DNA from: Elusimicrobiota bacterium
GTDB taxonomy: Bacteria > Elusimicrobiota > Elusimicrobia > 2-02-FULL-39-32
Direction: 5' to 3'
DNA length: 64,000 nt
Assembly: GCA_016180425.1 (NCBI GenBank)
Contig: JACPBF010000007.1
Span: forward strand, 1-64,000
Within the stretch, counting starts at the first letter, position 1. Every line of letters starts with the position of its first letter. The notes under the pieces are model-generated. The model was not told the DNA's origin. It did not search any database and was given only the letters and a program-made list of their open reading frames with translations. A program made the position numbers and the translations under genes. Positions 16,289-23,918 of the stretch are shown in pieces.

Positions 16289-17674
16289 ATGTTTATGAAA
16301 TTAGAAAAAAAAGAGATCTTTGGCACGGATGGAATTCGGGCTGTAGCTGGAGAATCTCCATTGACAGAAGAAGAGTTAAAAAATATTGGGTTTGCCGCAG
16401 GTTCTTTTTTGCAAAAAAAATTTAAAGAGACCATGCATGCTTCTAACGCTAAGATCATTATTGCCAGAGATACAAGAGATTCTGGTCCATGGATTGAAAA
16501 AGCATTAGCGGAAGGACTATCCAAGAGCGGCTGTCAGGTTCTTTCTTGCGGGGTTTTGCCCACCTCTTCCGTATCTGTGCTTTTAAAGAGAAATCGTTTT
16601 TTGGCAGGCGCAGTTATCTCTGCTTCGCATAACCCGCCGGACTTTAATGGAGTAAAATTTTTCACAGCCCAGGGTGAAAAAATTCCAGAGAGCTGGGAGA
16701 GAGAGATTGAACAAAATTTAGAGATTTTAGCTGGCTGTGCTCCCTCTCTTTTTAAACAGACAAAAGTTGAAATTTTTGAAAGAGCTAAAGAGCAATATGT
16801 CGAGTCTCTTAAAAAATCTCTGCCTCAAAATTTTTCTTTAAAGGGTGTGAAGTGGGTGATTGATTGCGCCAATGGCGCTGTCAGCAATCTTGCTCCAGAA
16901 GTTTTTAACTTTTTTGGCGCAGAGCTGATTGCGATACATCATTCCCCTGATGGAAAGAATATTAATTTAAAATCAGGAGCCCTTTATTTAGAATCATTAA
17001 GAGAGACTGTATTAAGAGAAAAAGCAGACGGCGGCTGCGCTTTTGATGGGGATGCGGATCGTGTGCTTTTTGTGGATGAAGAAGCTGCAGTTGTAGATGG
17101 AGATGTGCTTTTGGGTTTATCCGCTCAGATTTTAAAAGAAAAAGGGCTTCTTAAAAATAATTGCGTGGTGACCACTGTAATGGCAAACCTGATTTTTTTT
17201 CAAAAAATGAAAGAATTGGATATTCAAGTCTTGACAGCTCCTGTAGGAGACCGTTCTGTGTCGGAAATGCTTGAATCTTCTGGAGCGGTCTTAGGAGGAG
17301 AGCAGTCTGGCCATATTATTTTTAAAGAGTTTTTACCAACGGGAGATGGGATGTTTACCGCATTAAAGGTTTTAAGCATGTTAAAGGAGAAGAAACAGAA
17401 ATTGTCTGCCTTTACTAAGGCTTATCCTAAAGCTCCGCAAATTTTGTTAAATTTAAAGGTAAAAGAGAAAAGACCCATTGAAAATTTGCCAGATTTTCAA
17501 GCAGCGGTTGTGCGCGCGGAAAAGTTTTTAGGAGCGAATGGAAGAATACTTATACGTTATTCAGGAACAGAGCCAATTTTAAGAATTATGATTGAGGGAA
17601 GTTCTAAATCTCAAATTGAAAAAATTGGCAATGATCTTTTAGAGTTTGCTAAAAAGGGTTTGCCTCATGAGTAG
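16289..17674 (+). CDS. glmM: Phosphoglucosamine mutase
   Basis: GlmM interconverts glucosamine-6-phosphate and glucosamine-1-phosphate on the way to UDP-GlcNAc. The 461-residue alpha-D-phosphohexomutase has FGTDGIR near the N-terminus, the phosphoserine loop SASHNPP (Ser113), the Mg-binding DGDADR, the sugar loop GGEQSGHI and the C-terminal phosphate loop RYSGTEP. The serine loop and the gene position next to folP favour GlmM over ManB/PgmM. A start two codons later (16295) is equally possible. Its end overlaps pdxJ. Confidence 0.95.
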   Translation: MFMKLEKKEIFGTDGIRAVAGESPLTEEELKNIGFAAGSFLQKKFKETMHASNAKIIIARDTRDSGPWIEKALAEGLSKSGCQVLSCGVLPTSSVSVLLKRNRFLAGAVISASHNPPDFNGVKFFTAQGEKIPESWEREIEQNLEILAGCAPSLFKQTKVEIFERAKEQYVESLKKSLPQNFSLKGVKWVIDCANGAVSNLAPEVFNFFGAELIAIHHSPDGKNINLKSGALYLESLRETVLREKADGGCAFDGDADRVLFVDEEAAVVDGDVLLGLSAQILKEKGLLKNNCVVTTVMANLIFFQKMKELDIQVLTAPVGDRSVSEMLESSGAVLGGEQSGHIIFKEFLPTGDGMFTALKVLSMLKEKKQKLSAFTKAYPKAPQILLNLKVKEKRPIENLPDFQAAVVRAEKFLGANGRILIRYSGTEPILRIMIEGSSKSQIEKIGNDLLEFAKKGLPHE

Positions 17675-18446
17675 GACTCTCATGCAAAATGGTTCAGTAC
17701 AAACTGGCTCCTTTAAGGAGAGCCTTACTTCTGTAAAATTAGGCGTAAATATTGACCATATCGCTCAAGTGCGCCAGGCGCGCAAAGGCATGGTTCCAGA
17801 CCCAATTCTTGCGGCTCAAATTGCAGAAAAGGGAGGCGCAGACGCAATTACCGTGCATTTGCGGGAAGATCGTCGGCATATCCAGGATAAGGATGTTCAA
17901 TTTTTAAGAAAAATTATTAAAACCAAGCTTAATTTAGAAATGGCTTGCGCAGAGGAAATGATTTCCTTTGCCTGCAAATTAAAACCTGAAGATGTCTGTC
18001 TTGTTCCTGAAAAAAGAGAGGAATTAACCACTGAGGGAGGATTAGATATTGTCTCTCATAAGGAAAAAATTGAAAAAGCGATTTTGAGGTTGAAAAAAGC
18101 AGGAATCTCTGTTAGTCTCTTTATAGACCCTGAGGTAGAACAGATAGAAAGCGCTAAAGAGATAGGGGCGGATTGTGTTGAATTGCATACAGGTCTCTAT
18201 GCAAATGCTAAAAATAATTTGCGAGAAAAGATTGAATATCGTAAATTAGTACAAGCTGGAGCTTTTGCAAGAGAGTGTGGGCTTATTTTAAATGCAGGCC
18301 ATGGCTTAGATTATGAGAATGTGACTCAAGTCGCAAAAATTTTTCAAATGCATGAGTTAAATATTGGATTTTCAATTGTAGCGCGAGCGATTTTTATAGG
18401 AATGGAACAAGCAGTAAAAGAGATGAAAGCGTTAATAGCTGGGTAA
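17667..18446 (+). CDS. pdxJ: Pyridoxine 5'-phosphate synthase
   Basis: PdxJ joins 3-amino-2-oxopropyl phosphate and deoxyxylulose-5-phosphate to form pyridoxine phosphate (vitamin B6). The TIM-barrel protein shows LGVNIDHIAQVRQAR, DAITVHLREDRRHI, CLVPEKREELTTEGG, SLFIDP and NAGHGLDY, all PdxJ hallmarks. I start it at the ATG that overlaps the glmM stop (17667), giving 259 residues with about 22 extra N-terminal residues before the conserved core. An upstream in-frame start at 17646 would lie deeper inside glmM. PLP made here serves enzymes such as ArgD. Confidence 0.93.
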   Translation: MSRTLMQNGSVQTGSFKESLTSVKLGVNIDHIAQVRQARKGMVPDPILAAQIAEKGGADAITVHLREDRRHIQDKDVQFLRKIIKTKLNLEMACAEEMISFACKLKPEDVCLVPEKREELTTEGGLDIVSHKEKIEKAILRLKKAGISVSLFIDPEVEQIESAKEIGADCVELHTGLYANAKNNLREKIEYRKLVQAGAFARECGLILNAGHGLDYENVTQVAKIFQMHELNIGFSIVARAIFIGMEQAVKEMKALIAG

Positions 18447-18461
18447 AAGGGGGAAGGTGCC

Positions 18462-19541
18462 ATGGAATTTATAGATATTTTACGGGCCGCAGCAGACAAA
18501 GGCGCTTCTGACATCCATATTCTTGTTGGCAAACCCCCAATGATCCGACTTTTAGGAGAGGTATATCCTCTTAAAGATTTTCCTTTGATTGATGCGGAAG
18601 AATCTAAAAGGCTGATCTATTCCATTCTTTATGATGACCAGAAGCAAAAATTTGAAGAAACTTTTGAGTTAGACTGTTCTTTTGAAATTAAAGGTCTTTC
18701 CCGTTTTCGCGTGAATGTGTTAAGGCAGAAAAATGGGATAGAAGCGGTTTTAAGATTAATTTCTTCTAAAATTCCCAGTCCAGAATCTTTAAGGCTGCCT
18801 AGAGCTATTACAGACCTTGCAGATTTGCCAAGAGGATTAGTCTTGGTGACTGGCCCCACTGGTTCTGGAAAATCCACTACTCTAGCTTGTTTAATTGATA
18901 TTATTAATGAAAAATATTCTGACCATATATTAACCATTGAAGATCCTATAGAATTTGTGTATGAGCCAAAGACTTCTATTATTCGTCAAAGAGAAATAGG
19001 CCAATCTACAAAATCTTTTCAAGCAGCGTTAAGAAGCGCGTTAAGACAAGATCCAGATGTGATTTTAGTGGGAGAAATGAGGGATTTAGAAACCATTTCT
19101 CTTGCCATAACAGCCGCAGAGACTGGCCACCTTTGTTTTGGCACTTTGCACACTACAGATGCGGCGCAGACTGTGGATAGAATCATTGATGTTTTTCCTA
19201 CAGCCCAGCAGCAGCAGGTCAGGGTTCAGCTATCCTCTGTTTTAAAAGCAGTGGTTTGCCAAACTTTGATCCCTAGGCAGGATGTAGAGGGACGGGTTGC
19301 GGCCAGAGAAATTATGATTGTAACCCCAGCAATTTCTAATTTAATTCGAGAAGGTAAAACCCACATGATTCCAAACGCTATTGAAACCGGAGCAAAATTT
19401 GGCATGATTAGTTTAGATAAGGCTTTAATTGAACTTGTAAAATCAGGAATGGTTTCTATTGAAGAAGCCTGCGCAAAAGCAAATAGCCCGGAAACAGTGC
19501 GCGCTGGAAAAAGCACCATGGGCGTTGTCTCTTCTTTTTAA
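18462..19541 (+). CDS. pilT: Twitching motility ATPase PilT
   Basis: PilT is the hexameric cytoplasmic ATPase that powers retraction of type IV pili. The 359-residue protein has the N-terminal PAS-like domain starting with GASDIH, Walker A GPTGSGKST (131-139), the Asp box ILTIEDPIEF, Walker B DPDVILVGEMRD and the His box ETGHLCFGTLHTTDA. The C-terminal AISNLIREGKT corresponds to the AIRNLIRE motif of true PilT. GGAAGG... precedes the ATG closely. It is followed 5 bp later by a second, PilU-like paralogue. No pilin or assembly genes lie in the window. Confidence 0.93.
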   Translation: MEFIDILRAAADKGASDIHILVGKPPMIRLLGEVYPLKDFPLIDAEESKRLIYSILYDDQKQKFEETFELDCSFEIKGLSRFRVNVLRQKNGIEAVLRLISSKIPSPESLRLPRAITDLADLPRGLVLVTGPTGSGKSTTLACLIDIINEKYSDHILTIEDPIEFVYEPKTSIIRQREIGQSTKSFQAALRSALRQDPDVILVGEMRDLETISLAITAAETGHLCFGTLHTTDAAQTVDRIIDVFPTAQQQQVRVQLSSVLKAVVCQTLIPRQDVEGRVAAREIMIVTPAISNLIREGKTHMIPNAIETGAKFGMISLDKALIELVKSGMVSIEEACAKANSPETVRAGKSTMGVVSSF

Positions 19542-19546
19542 AACCA

Positions 19547-20662
19547 ATGGCTTTAGAAATCTATCTTAAAAAAATTGTGGAGGCAGGAGCATCTGACCTT
19601 CACCTAAAAGTAGGCAGACCTCCTTTAATGAGAAGCAGAGGGGATTTGATCCCAATCAATGGGATGGAACCTGTAACTCAAAGTACAATGAAAAAGGAGA
19701 TTTTTTCTATTATAACGCCGGCTCAACAGGAAAAGTTAGAAAAAGAAAAGGAATTGGATTTTTCTTTTCAAATTGAAGGGTTGGCGCGGTTTAGAGGGAA
19801 TGTTTTTTATCAGCGCGGACTTTTATCTAGCGTATTTAGAATGATTCCTACTAAAATTCCTAGTGTGGAGTATCTAAATTTACCGCCTGTTTTGCTAGAA
19901 CTGGTTGCAAGGCCACAAGGCTTATTTTTAGTGACAGGCCCTACAGGCAGCGGGAAAACAACCACTTTAGCGTCTTTAGTGCAGTTTGTCAATGAGAATT
20001 TTCCAAAACATATTATTACGATTGAAGACCCAATAGAATTTGCCTATCAAGATTCAAAATCCTCTATTGATCAAAGGGAAGTGGGTTCAGATACTCTTAG
20101 TTTTGATCAAGCTTTACGCAGGGCTTTAAGACAAGATCCAGATGTGATCTTAATGGGGGAGTTGCGGGATAAAGAGTCCATTTCCACTGCAATTACAGCT
20201 GCGGAAACCGGCCATTTAGTTTTGGGCACTTTGCACACCAATGACGCTAAACAATCTATCAGTAGAATTTTGGATAGTTTTACTGGAGACGCTCAAACAC
20301 AGATAAGAATTCAGCTGGCAGCAACTCTTGTTTGCGTGGTTTCTCAGCGCTTAATAAAAAAGATGGATGGCAAAGGAAGAATTGCGGCTGTAGAAATTAT
20401 GATCAATACTCCCAGCATTAGAAAAGCGATTGAAGAAAATAAGATAGGACAAATTACAAAATTTATGGAAGAATCCGCTTCCTTTTACAAAATGCAAACC
20501 TTTAATCAAGCTCTTTTTAATTTAGTTAAGAATAAGCACATCTCTTCAGAAGAAGCCTTTGCTATTTCAGAAAATCCAAATGACTTAAAAATACAGTTTC
20601 AAACCCAAGGTATTTCTTTTAGTTCTAGCGGGAAAGACCTTCCTCCTGGTTTGGCTGGATAG
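19547..20662 (+). CDS. pilU: PilT/PilU-family ATPase, PilU-like paralogue
   Basis: The 371-residue protein is homologous to its upstream neighbour along the whole length, with GASDLHLKVG, Walker A GPTGSGKTT (131-139), Walker B DPDVILMGELRD and ETGHLVLGTLHTNDA. Where PilT has AIRNLIRE, it reads SIRKAIEENK followed by KFMEES and MQTFNQAL, which is closer to PilU, a retraction ATPase that in other bacteria works with PilT. The symbol is assigned on this motif and the tandem order, so PilU is an inference. A short Ser/Gly/Pro-rich tail ends the protein. Confidence 0.85.
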   Translation: MALEIYLKKIVEAGASDLHLKVGRPPLMRSRGDLIPINGMEPVTQSTMKKEIFSIITPAQQEKLEKEKELDFSFQIEGLARFRGNVFYQRGLLSSVFRMIPTKIPSVEYLNLPPVLLELVARPQGLFLVTGPTGSGKTTTLASLVQFVNENFPKHIITIEDPIEFAYQDSKSSIDQREVGSDTLSFDQALRRALRQDPDVILMGELRDKESISTAITAAETGHLVLGTLHTNDAKQSISRILDSFTGDAQTQIRIQLAATLVCVVSQRLIKKMDGKGRIAAVEIMINTPSIRKAIEENKIGQITKFMEESASFYKMQTFNQALFNLVKNKHISSEEAFAISENPNDLKIQFQTQGISFSSSGKDLPPGLAG

Positions 20663-20674
20663 CTGTCCATCTTT

Positions 20675-21064
20675 TTGAGTTTTAATCCAACCCAATTTAA
20701 AAAATTCGCAATTCTTGCCGCAGAGCAGGCAGACTCTAAAAAAGCGCTGGATATTCTTTTGCTTGATTTAAGCAAAGTTCAAAGCGCTATTTCCGACTAT
20801 TCTTTGGTTTTAAGCGCGAATTCTCAAACCCATCTTAATGCCTTAAGCGAGGCGATTGAGGAGCGTATGGAAGACAATGGTTTAAGAGCAGTGCATAAAG
20901 ACGGCGCGCATGGAGGTCATTGGCTGGTTTTAGATTATGGCGGATTTGTAGTTCATATTTTTCATGAAGCAGTAAGGAAATTTTATTCTTTAGAAAGGTT
21001 ATGGGAAAATGCAAAGAAAGTTTCTTGGAATTCAAAATCAAAGAAAAAATTAAGACTCAAATAA
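20675..21064 (+). CDS. rsfS: Ribosomal silencing factor RsfS
   Basis: RsfS binds uL14 on the large ribosomal subunit and blocks subunit joining under poor nutrition. The 129-residue protein shows the family pattern: AAEQADSKKALDILLLDLS near the N-terminus, then SDYSLVLSANSQTHLNALSE and the C-terminal HGGHWLVLDYGGFVVHIFH. A lysine-rich tail follows. The start is TTG at 20675, 12 bp after pilU. rsfS often accompanies nadD and the LCP gene, but here is separated from them by about 10 kb. Confidence 0.9.
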   Translation: MSFNPTQFKKFAILAAEQADSKKALDILLLDLSKVQSAISDYSLVLSANSQTHLNALSEAIEERMEDNGLRAVHKDGAHGGHWLVLDYGGFVVHIFHEAVRKFYSLERLWENAKKVSWNSKSKKKLRLK

Positions 21065-21080
21065 GTGATAATCGTATAAC

Positions 21081-21086
21081 TATAAT
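21081..21086 (+). promoter_or_regulatory. Possible -10 box upstream of argS
   Basis: A perfect TATAAT lies 62 bp before the argS ATG in the rsfS-argS gap. No good -35 sequence is found at 16-18 bp upstream, so this is weak. Confidence 0.25.
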
Positions 21087-21148
21087 ACTTGGATTTAACT
21101 AAAGCTAAATGAGAAAAATATCCCCATGATTAGATTTTATAAAACTTT

Positions 21149-22777
21149 ATGATAAAACAGGTAATCAAAAAGAAAATATTGGAATTGATAACTAAAGAAT
21201 ATTCTCAAATTCCTTCCTTAGAATTTATAGTGGATGAACCTGCGTCTGAAATTGAGGCTGATCTTTGCTCAAACGCGGCTTTTCCTTTGGGCAAGTTACT
21301 GAATTCCTCTCCCTTTGCAATCGCTAAGCTTTTCTCTGAAAAAATTTCAGACAGCTCAATTTTTAAAAAAATAGAAGTTTCTAAAAATGGTTTTTTAAAT
21401 TTTATTTTAGAGGAGAGTTTTTTAAGAAAGATTATTTGGGAAATTTCTCAAGGGAATGGCGATTATTTGGGGGAAACTCTTAAAAAAAGTTCAGAACGCA
21501 TTCTTTTAGAATTTGTTTCAGCTAATCCTACAGGCCCTCTGCATATTGGACACGGGCGGGGAGCGGCTCTAGGGGATTCTTTGTATAGAATTTACCGCCA
21601 ATGCGGTTTTAATGTGGAAAGGGAATATTATGTGAATGATGTGGGCTTTCAAATGCAAACCCTGGCGCGTTCCGTGGAAGCGCGTACTTTACAGTTGCAA
21701 GGGAATAAAGAAGTTCAATTGCCTGAAAATGGTTATCAAGGAGACTATATTAAAGATATTGCAAAAGCAATGTTAGAGCTTAAAAAAAATGATTTTAATA
21801 CCTACCCAAAAGAATTTCTTTTAGAGACGATTCATAAAGATTTAGCGGACTTTGGGGTATCTTTTGAACATTGGATGAGGGAATCTAGTTTACATTTAAG
21901 CGGCAAGTTAGACTCTGTGCTTGAATTTTTAGATTCAAAAAAAAGTTTAGAGATAAAAAATGGCGCGCTCTGGTTTGTGGGAGACGCAAACAGTAAAGAA
22001 GAATTAGATAAAGAAAGAGTAATAAAAAAATCAGATGGAAAATTTACCTATTTTGCTTCTGACATCGCCTATCATAAAGATAAATGGGATAGAGGTTATA
22101 CCCATTGCATTGACATTTGGGGGCATGATCATCACGGGTATGTTCCCAGGATGGTTTCTGCGGTGGGGGCGCTTGGATTTCCAAAGAATTTTTTAAAGAT
22201 TCAGCTTTACCAGCTTGTTTCTTTAAAAAGAGGCGGAAAAAAAGTTGCCATGTCCACTCGCTCCGGAGAATTCGTTCCTTTGAAAGAGGTAGTGGACGAG
22301 GTGGGGAGGGACGCAGCCAGATTTTTCTTTGCCTTGCGCAGCCCCACTTCTCACTTAGAGTTTGACATTGATCTTGCCAAAAAAAAGAGCAATGAAAATC
22401 CTGTTTATTACGCGCAATATGTTCATGCTAGAATTTGTTCTATTTTTTCTGAAGCAAAAAAAAGGGGAATTAATTTAGAGATTTCTTTTAAAGATTTAGA
22501 GGGTAAGTTAGTGGAAAAAGAGGAGAGGGAATTAATGAAAAAAATATCTTTTTTTAAAGATATTTTAGAATCTTCTTTACAGGTTTCATCCCCTCATTTG
22601 TTAGCAAATTATCTGATTGATACTGCCACTAAATTCCATAGGTTTTATGATCAGCGCAGAGTCTTAGATGTCGAGCCATCTTTGATGCGGGCTCGTCTCA
22701 TTTTGCTGTTAGCCACAAAACGAATTTTTGAAACAGGATTAAACCTTTTAGGCGTGTCTGCCCCAGAAACGATGTAA
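21149..22777 (+). CDS. argS: Arginyl-tRNA synthetase
   Basis: ArgRS charges tRNA-Arg. The 542-residue class I enzyme has the N-terminal Add1 domain (about 1-100), the Rossmann core with SANPTGPLHIGHGRGAA (HIGH at 132-135), the YVNDVGFQMQTL segment, DIWGHDHHGYVPRM, the KMSKS equivalent KVAMSTRSG, and the DALR anticodon-binding domain at the end (YDQRRVLD...RARLILLLATKRI). A discrete intergenic region with a TATAAT sequence separates it from rsfS. The tRNA-Ala gene behind it is on the other strand. Confidence 0.96.
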   Translation: MIKQVIKKKILELITKEYSQIPSLEFIVDEPASEIEADLCSNAAFPLGKLLNSSPFAIAKLFSEKISDSSIFKKIEVSKNGFLNFILEESFLRKIIWEISQGNGDYLGETLKKSSERILLEFVSANPTGPLHIGHGRGAALGDSLYRIYRQCGFNVEREYYVNDVGFQMQTLARSVEARTLQLQGNKEVQLPENGYQGDYIKDIAKAMLELKKNDFNTYPKEFLLETIHKDLADFGVSFEHWMRESSLHLSGKLDSVLEFLDSKKSLEIKNGALWFVGDANSKEELDKERVIKKSDGKFTYFASDIAYHKDKWDRGYTHCIDIWGHDHHGYVPRMVSAVGALGFPKNFLKIQLYQLVSLKRGGKKVAMSTRSGEFVPLKEVVDEVGRDAARFFFALRSPTSHLEFDIDLAKKKSNENPVYYAQYVHARICSIFSEAKKRGINLEISFKDLEGKLVEKEERELMKKISFFKDILESSLQVSSPHLLANYLIDTATKFHRFYDQRRVLDVEPSLMRARLILLLATKRIFETGLNLLGVSAPETM

Positions 22778-22873
22778 GAAGGAAAGTTGGCGTCTCTCTA
22801 CTATGAGGCTAGAACCTATTTTATCTCAAAATCCTAAAAACTTAAGAGCGAAACGCCAAACCGCGGTGCTGCT

Positions 22874-22949
22874 TGGTGGAGCTGAGGGGGATCGAACCCC
22901 TGACCTCCTGCATGCCATGCAGGCGCTCTCCCAGCTGAGCTACAGCCCC
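22874..22949 (-). tRNA. tRNA-Ala (anticodon GGC)
   Basis: On the minus strand all arms fold: acceptor GGGGCTG with CAGCTCC, D stem GCTC/GAGC, anticodon stem CCTGC/GCAGG around ATGGCAT, T stem AGGGG/CCCCT around TTCGATC. The G3-U70 wobble pair, the main alanine identity element, is present, and CCA is encoded. Length is 76 nt. It lies downstream of a near-consensus promoter. Confidence 0.97.
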
Positions 22950-22960
22950 GAAACGCCTTA

Positions 22961-22989
22961 ATTATATCTTTCCTTATTTCATCTGGCAA
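22961..22989 (-). promoter_or_regulatory. Promoter of tRNA-Ala
   Basis: Minus-strand TTGCCA (22989-22984), 17-bp spacer, TATAAT (22966-22961). The predicted transcript starts only a few bases before the mature 5' end of the tRNA. Confidence 0.65.
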
Positions 22990-23016
22990 ATCTAAAGGTT
23001 AAGATTCCAGATACTA

Positions 23017-23313
23017 TTAGGGAAATAGCTTTCTCATGGATTCATTCCCTTGAAGATAATCATCAAAGGTGATTGGCGCTGGAATTCCCAAAGAAGCCAA
23101 TAATTCAAAGACTTCGCTTAAGTTCATCCCCAACTTTCTGGCTAATGTTCCTATAGATGCCTTCCCTTGTTTATAGCTTAAAAGCATTTTGTATTTGATT
23201 CCATCCATGATCAGCTCTCTTGCCTCAGAAGATTTTTCTTTTTCTTCTTCTGTTGCGATGGATTGGATTAGCTTAACTTCTTTTTCCGATAATCTTACAC
23301 TCATTACAGGCAT
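23017..23313 (-). CDS. UPF0175-like antitoxin with ribbon-helix-helix N-terminus
   Basis: The 98-residue protein has an N-terminal strand and helices resembling ribbon-helix-helix DNA-binding (MSVRLSEKEVKLIQSIA). The following segment, YKQGKASIGTLARKLGMNLS and then EVFELLASLGIP, is typical of UPF0175, a family paired with PIN-domain toxins. It should neutralise the neighbouring PIN protein and repress the shared promoter. It starts 7 bp after the toxin stop, so it is the second gene, the reverse of the usual antitoxin-first order. Specific function is inferred from family and context. Confidence 0.78.
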   Translation of the reverse strand: MPVMSVRLSEKEVKLIQSIATEEEKEKSSEARELIMDGIKYKMLLSYKQGKASIGTLARKLGMNLSEVFELLASLGIPAPITFDDYLQGNESMRKLFP

Positions 23314-23320
23314 AACAAGT

Positions 23321-23827
23321 TCACCTTCCTTTTAGAATTCTTGAACGCGCATCTTCCATAATCTGCGCATGATAACGCCCTAATTTTTCTAAAGATTCTA
23401 ATTTCGCCAGCGCAGATTGACGGTTGATAGTTCCTTGATGATAAAACTCAGTTAAAACATGAATGGCTGTTATAAAATGGACTCCCAGGATTTTAGAAGC
23501 TCGAATGCCGGGACCATCATCAATTCCCAGAACCCATCCCCCTTCTTTTGCTAGGAATAAAGCCGCAGCTTCTCCTACATCAATTCGAAATTGTTCTTTA
23601 ATCATTTTTATACTGCTTGCGGATACATCTTGCGAAATATTAATCCTTTCATCCTTTAACATGCGGTCAATTAGCTGGGCATCATAGCTTCTAGGTTTTG
23701 CAAGAGCTTCTTCTCTAACCTCCCAGGGGATAATAAGTTTCATTTTTTCAGCCGCAATTTGCAAAAGATCTAGTTTTGCCAAAAGAATAAGAGTCGAGGC
23801 GTCAAAAACAACAGTATGTAGTTTCAT
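23321..23827 (-). CDS. PIN-domain toxin (DUF3368-like)
   Basis: The 168-residue protein starts with a PIN strand carrying the first acidic residue (VVFDASTLILLAKLDLL, Asp9) and continues with EVREEAL, DVGEAAALFLA and GIDDGPGIRASKILGV, matching the order of acidic residues in PIN ribonucleases of the DUF3368 type. Such proteins are Mg-dependent RNases, usually toxins of VapBC-like modules. It is first in an operon with the UPF0175-like antitoxin and has its own strong promoter. The RNA target is unknown. Confidence 0.82.
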   Translation of the reverse strand: MKLHTVVFDASTLILLAKLDLLQIAAEKMKLIIPWEVREEALAKPRSYDAQLIDRMLKDERINISQDVSASSIKMIKEQFRIDVGEAAALFLAKEGGWVLGIDDGPGIRASKILGVHFITAIHVLTEFYHQGTINRQSALAKLESLEKLGRYHAQIMEDARSRILKGR

Positions 23828-23831
23828 CTAC

Positions 23832-23865
23832 TACTTAAGTATACATGATAATTTTTAATTGTCAA
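23832..23865 (-). promoter_or_regulatory. Toxin-antitoxin promoter with palindromic operator candidate
   Basis: Minus-strand TTGACA (23865-23860), 16-bp spacer, TATACT (23843-23838). The perfect palindrome TACTTAAGTA (23832-23841) overlaps the -10 box and is well placed for autorepression by the ribbon-helix-helix partner. The transcript would begin within a few bases of the toxin ATG at 23827. Confidence 0.65.
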
Positions 23866-23878
23866 GGTAACGGTTGGT

Positions 23879-23907
23879 TTGTCAAAGTGAAGCCAATTTG
23901 GTATATT
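23879..23907 (+). promoter_or_regulatory. Promoter of aspS (near-leaderless)
   Basis: TTGTCA (23879-23884), 17-bp spacer, TATATT (23902-23907). Transcription would begin about 5 nt before the aspS ATG at 23919, so the mRNA would have almost no leader and no room for a Shine-Dalgarno sequence. This also argues against an upstream in-frame start at 23874. Confidence 0.55.
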
Positions 23908-23918
23908 TTTTATTTCCT

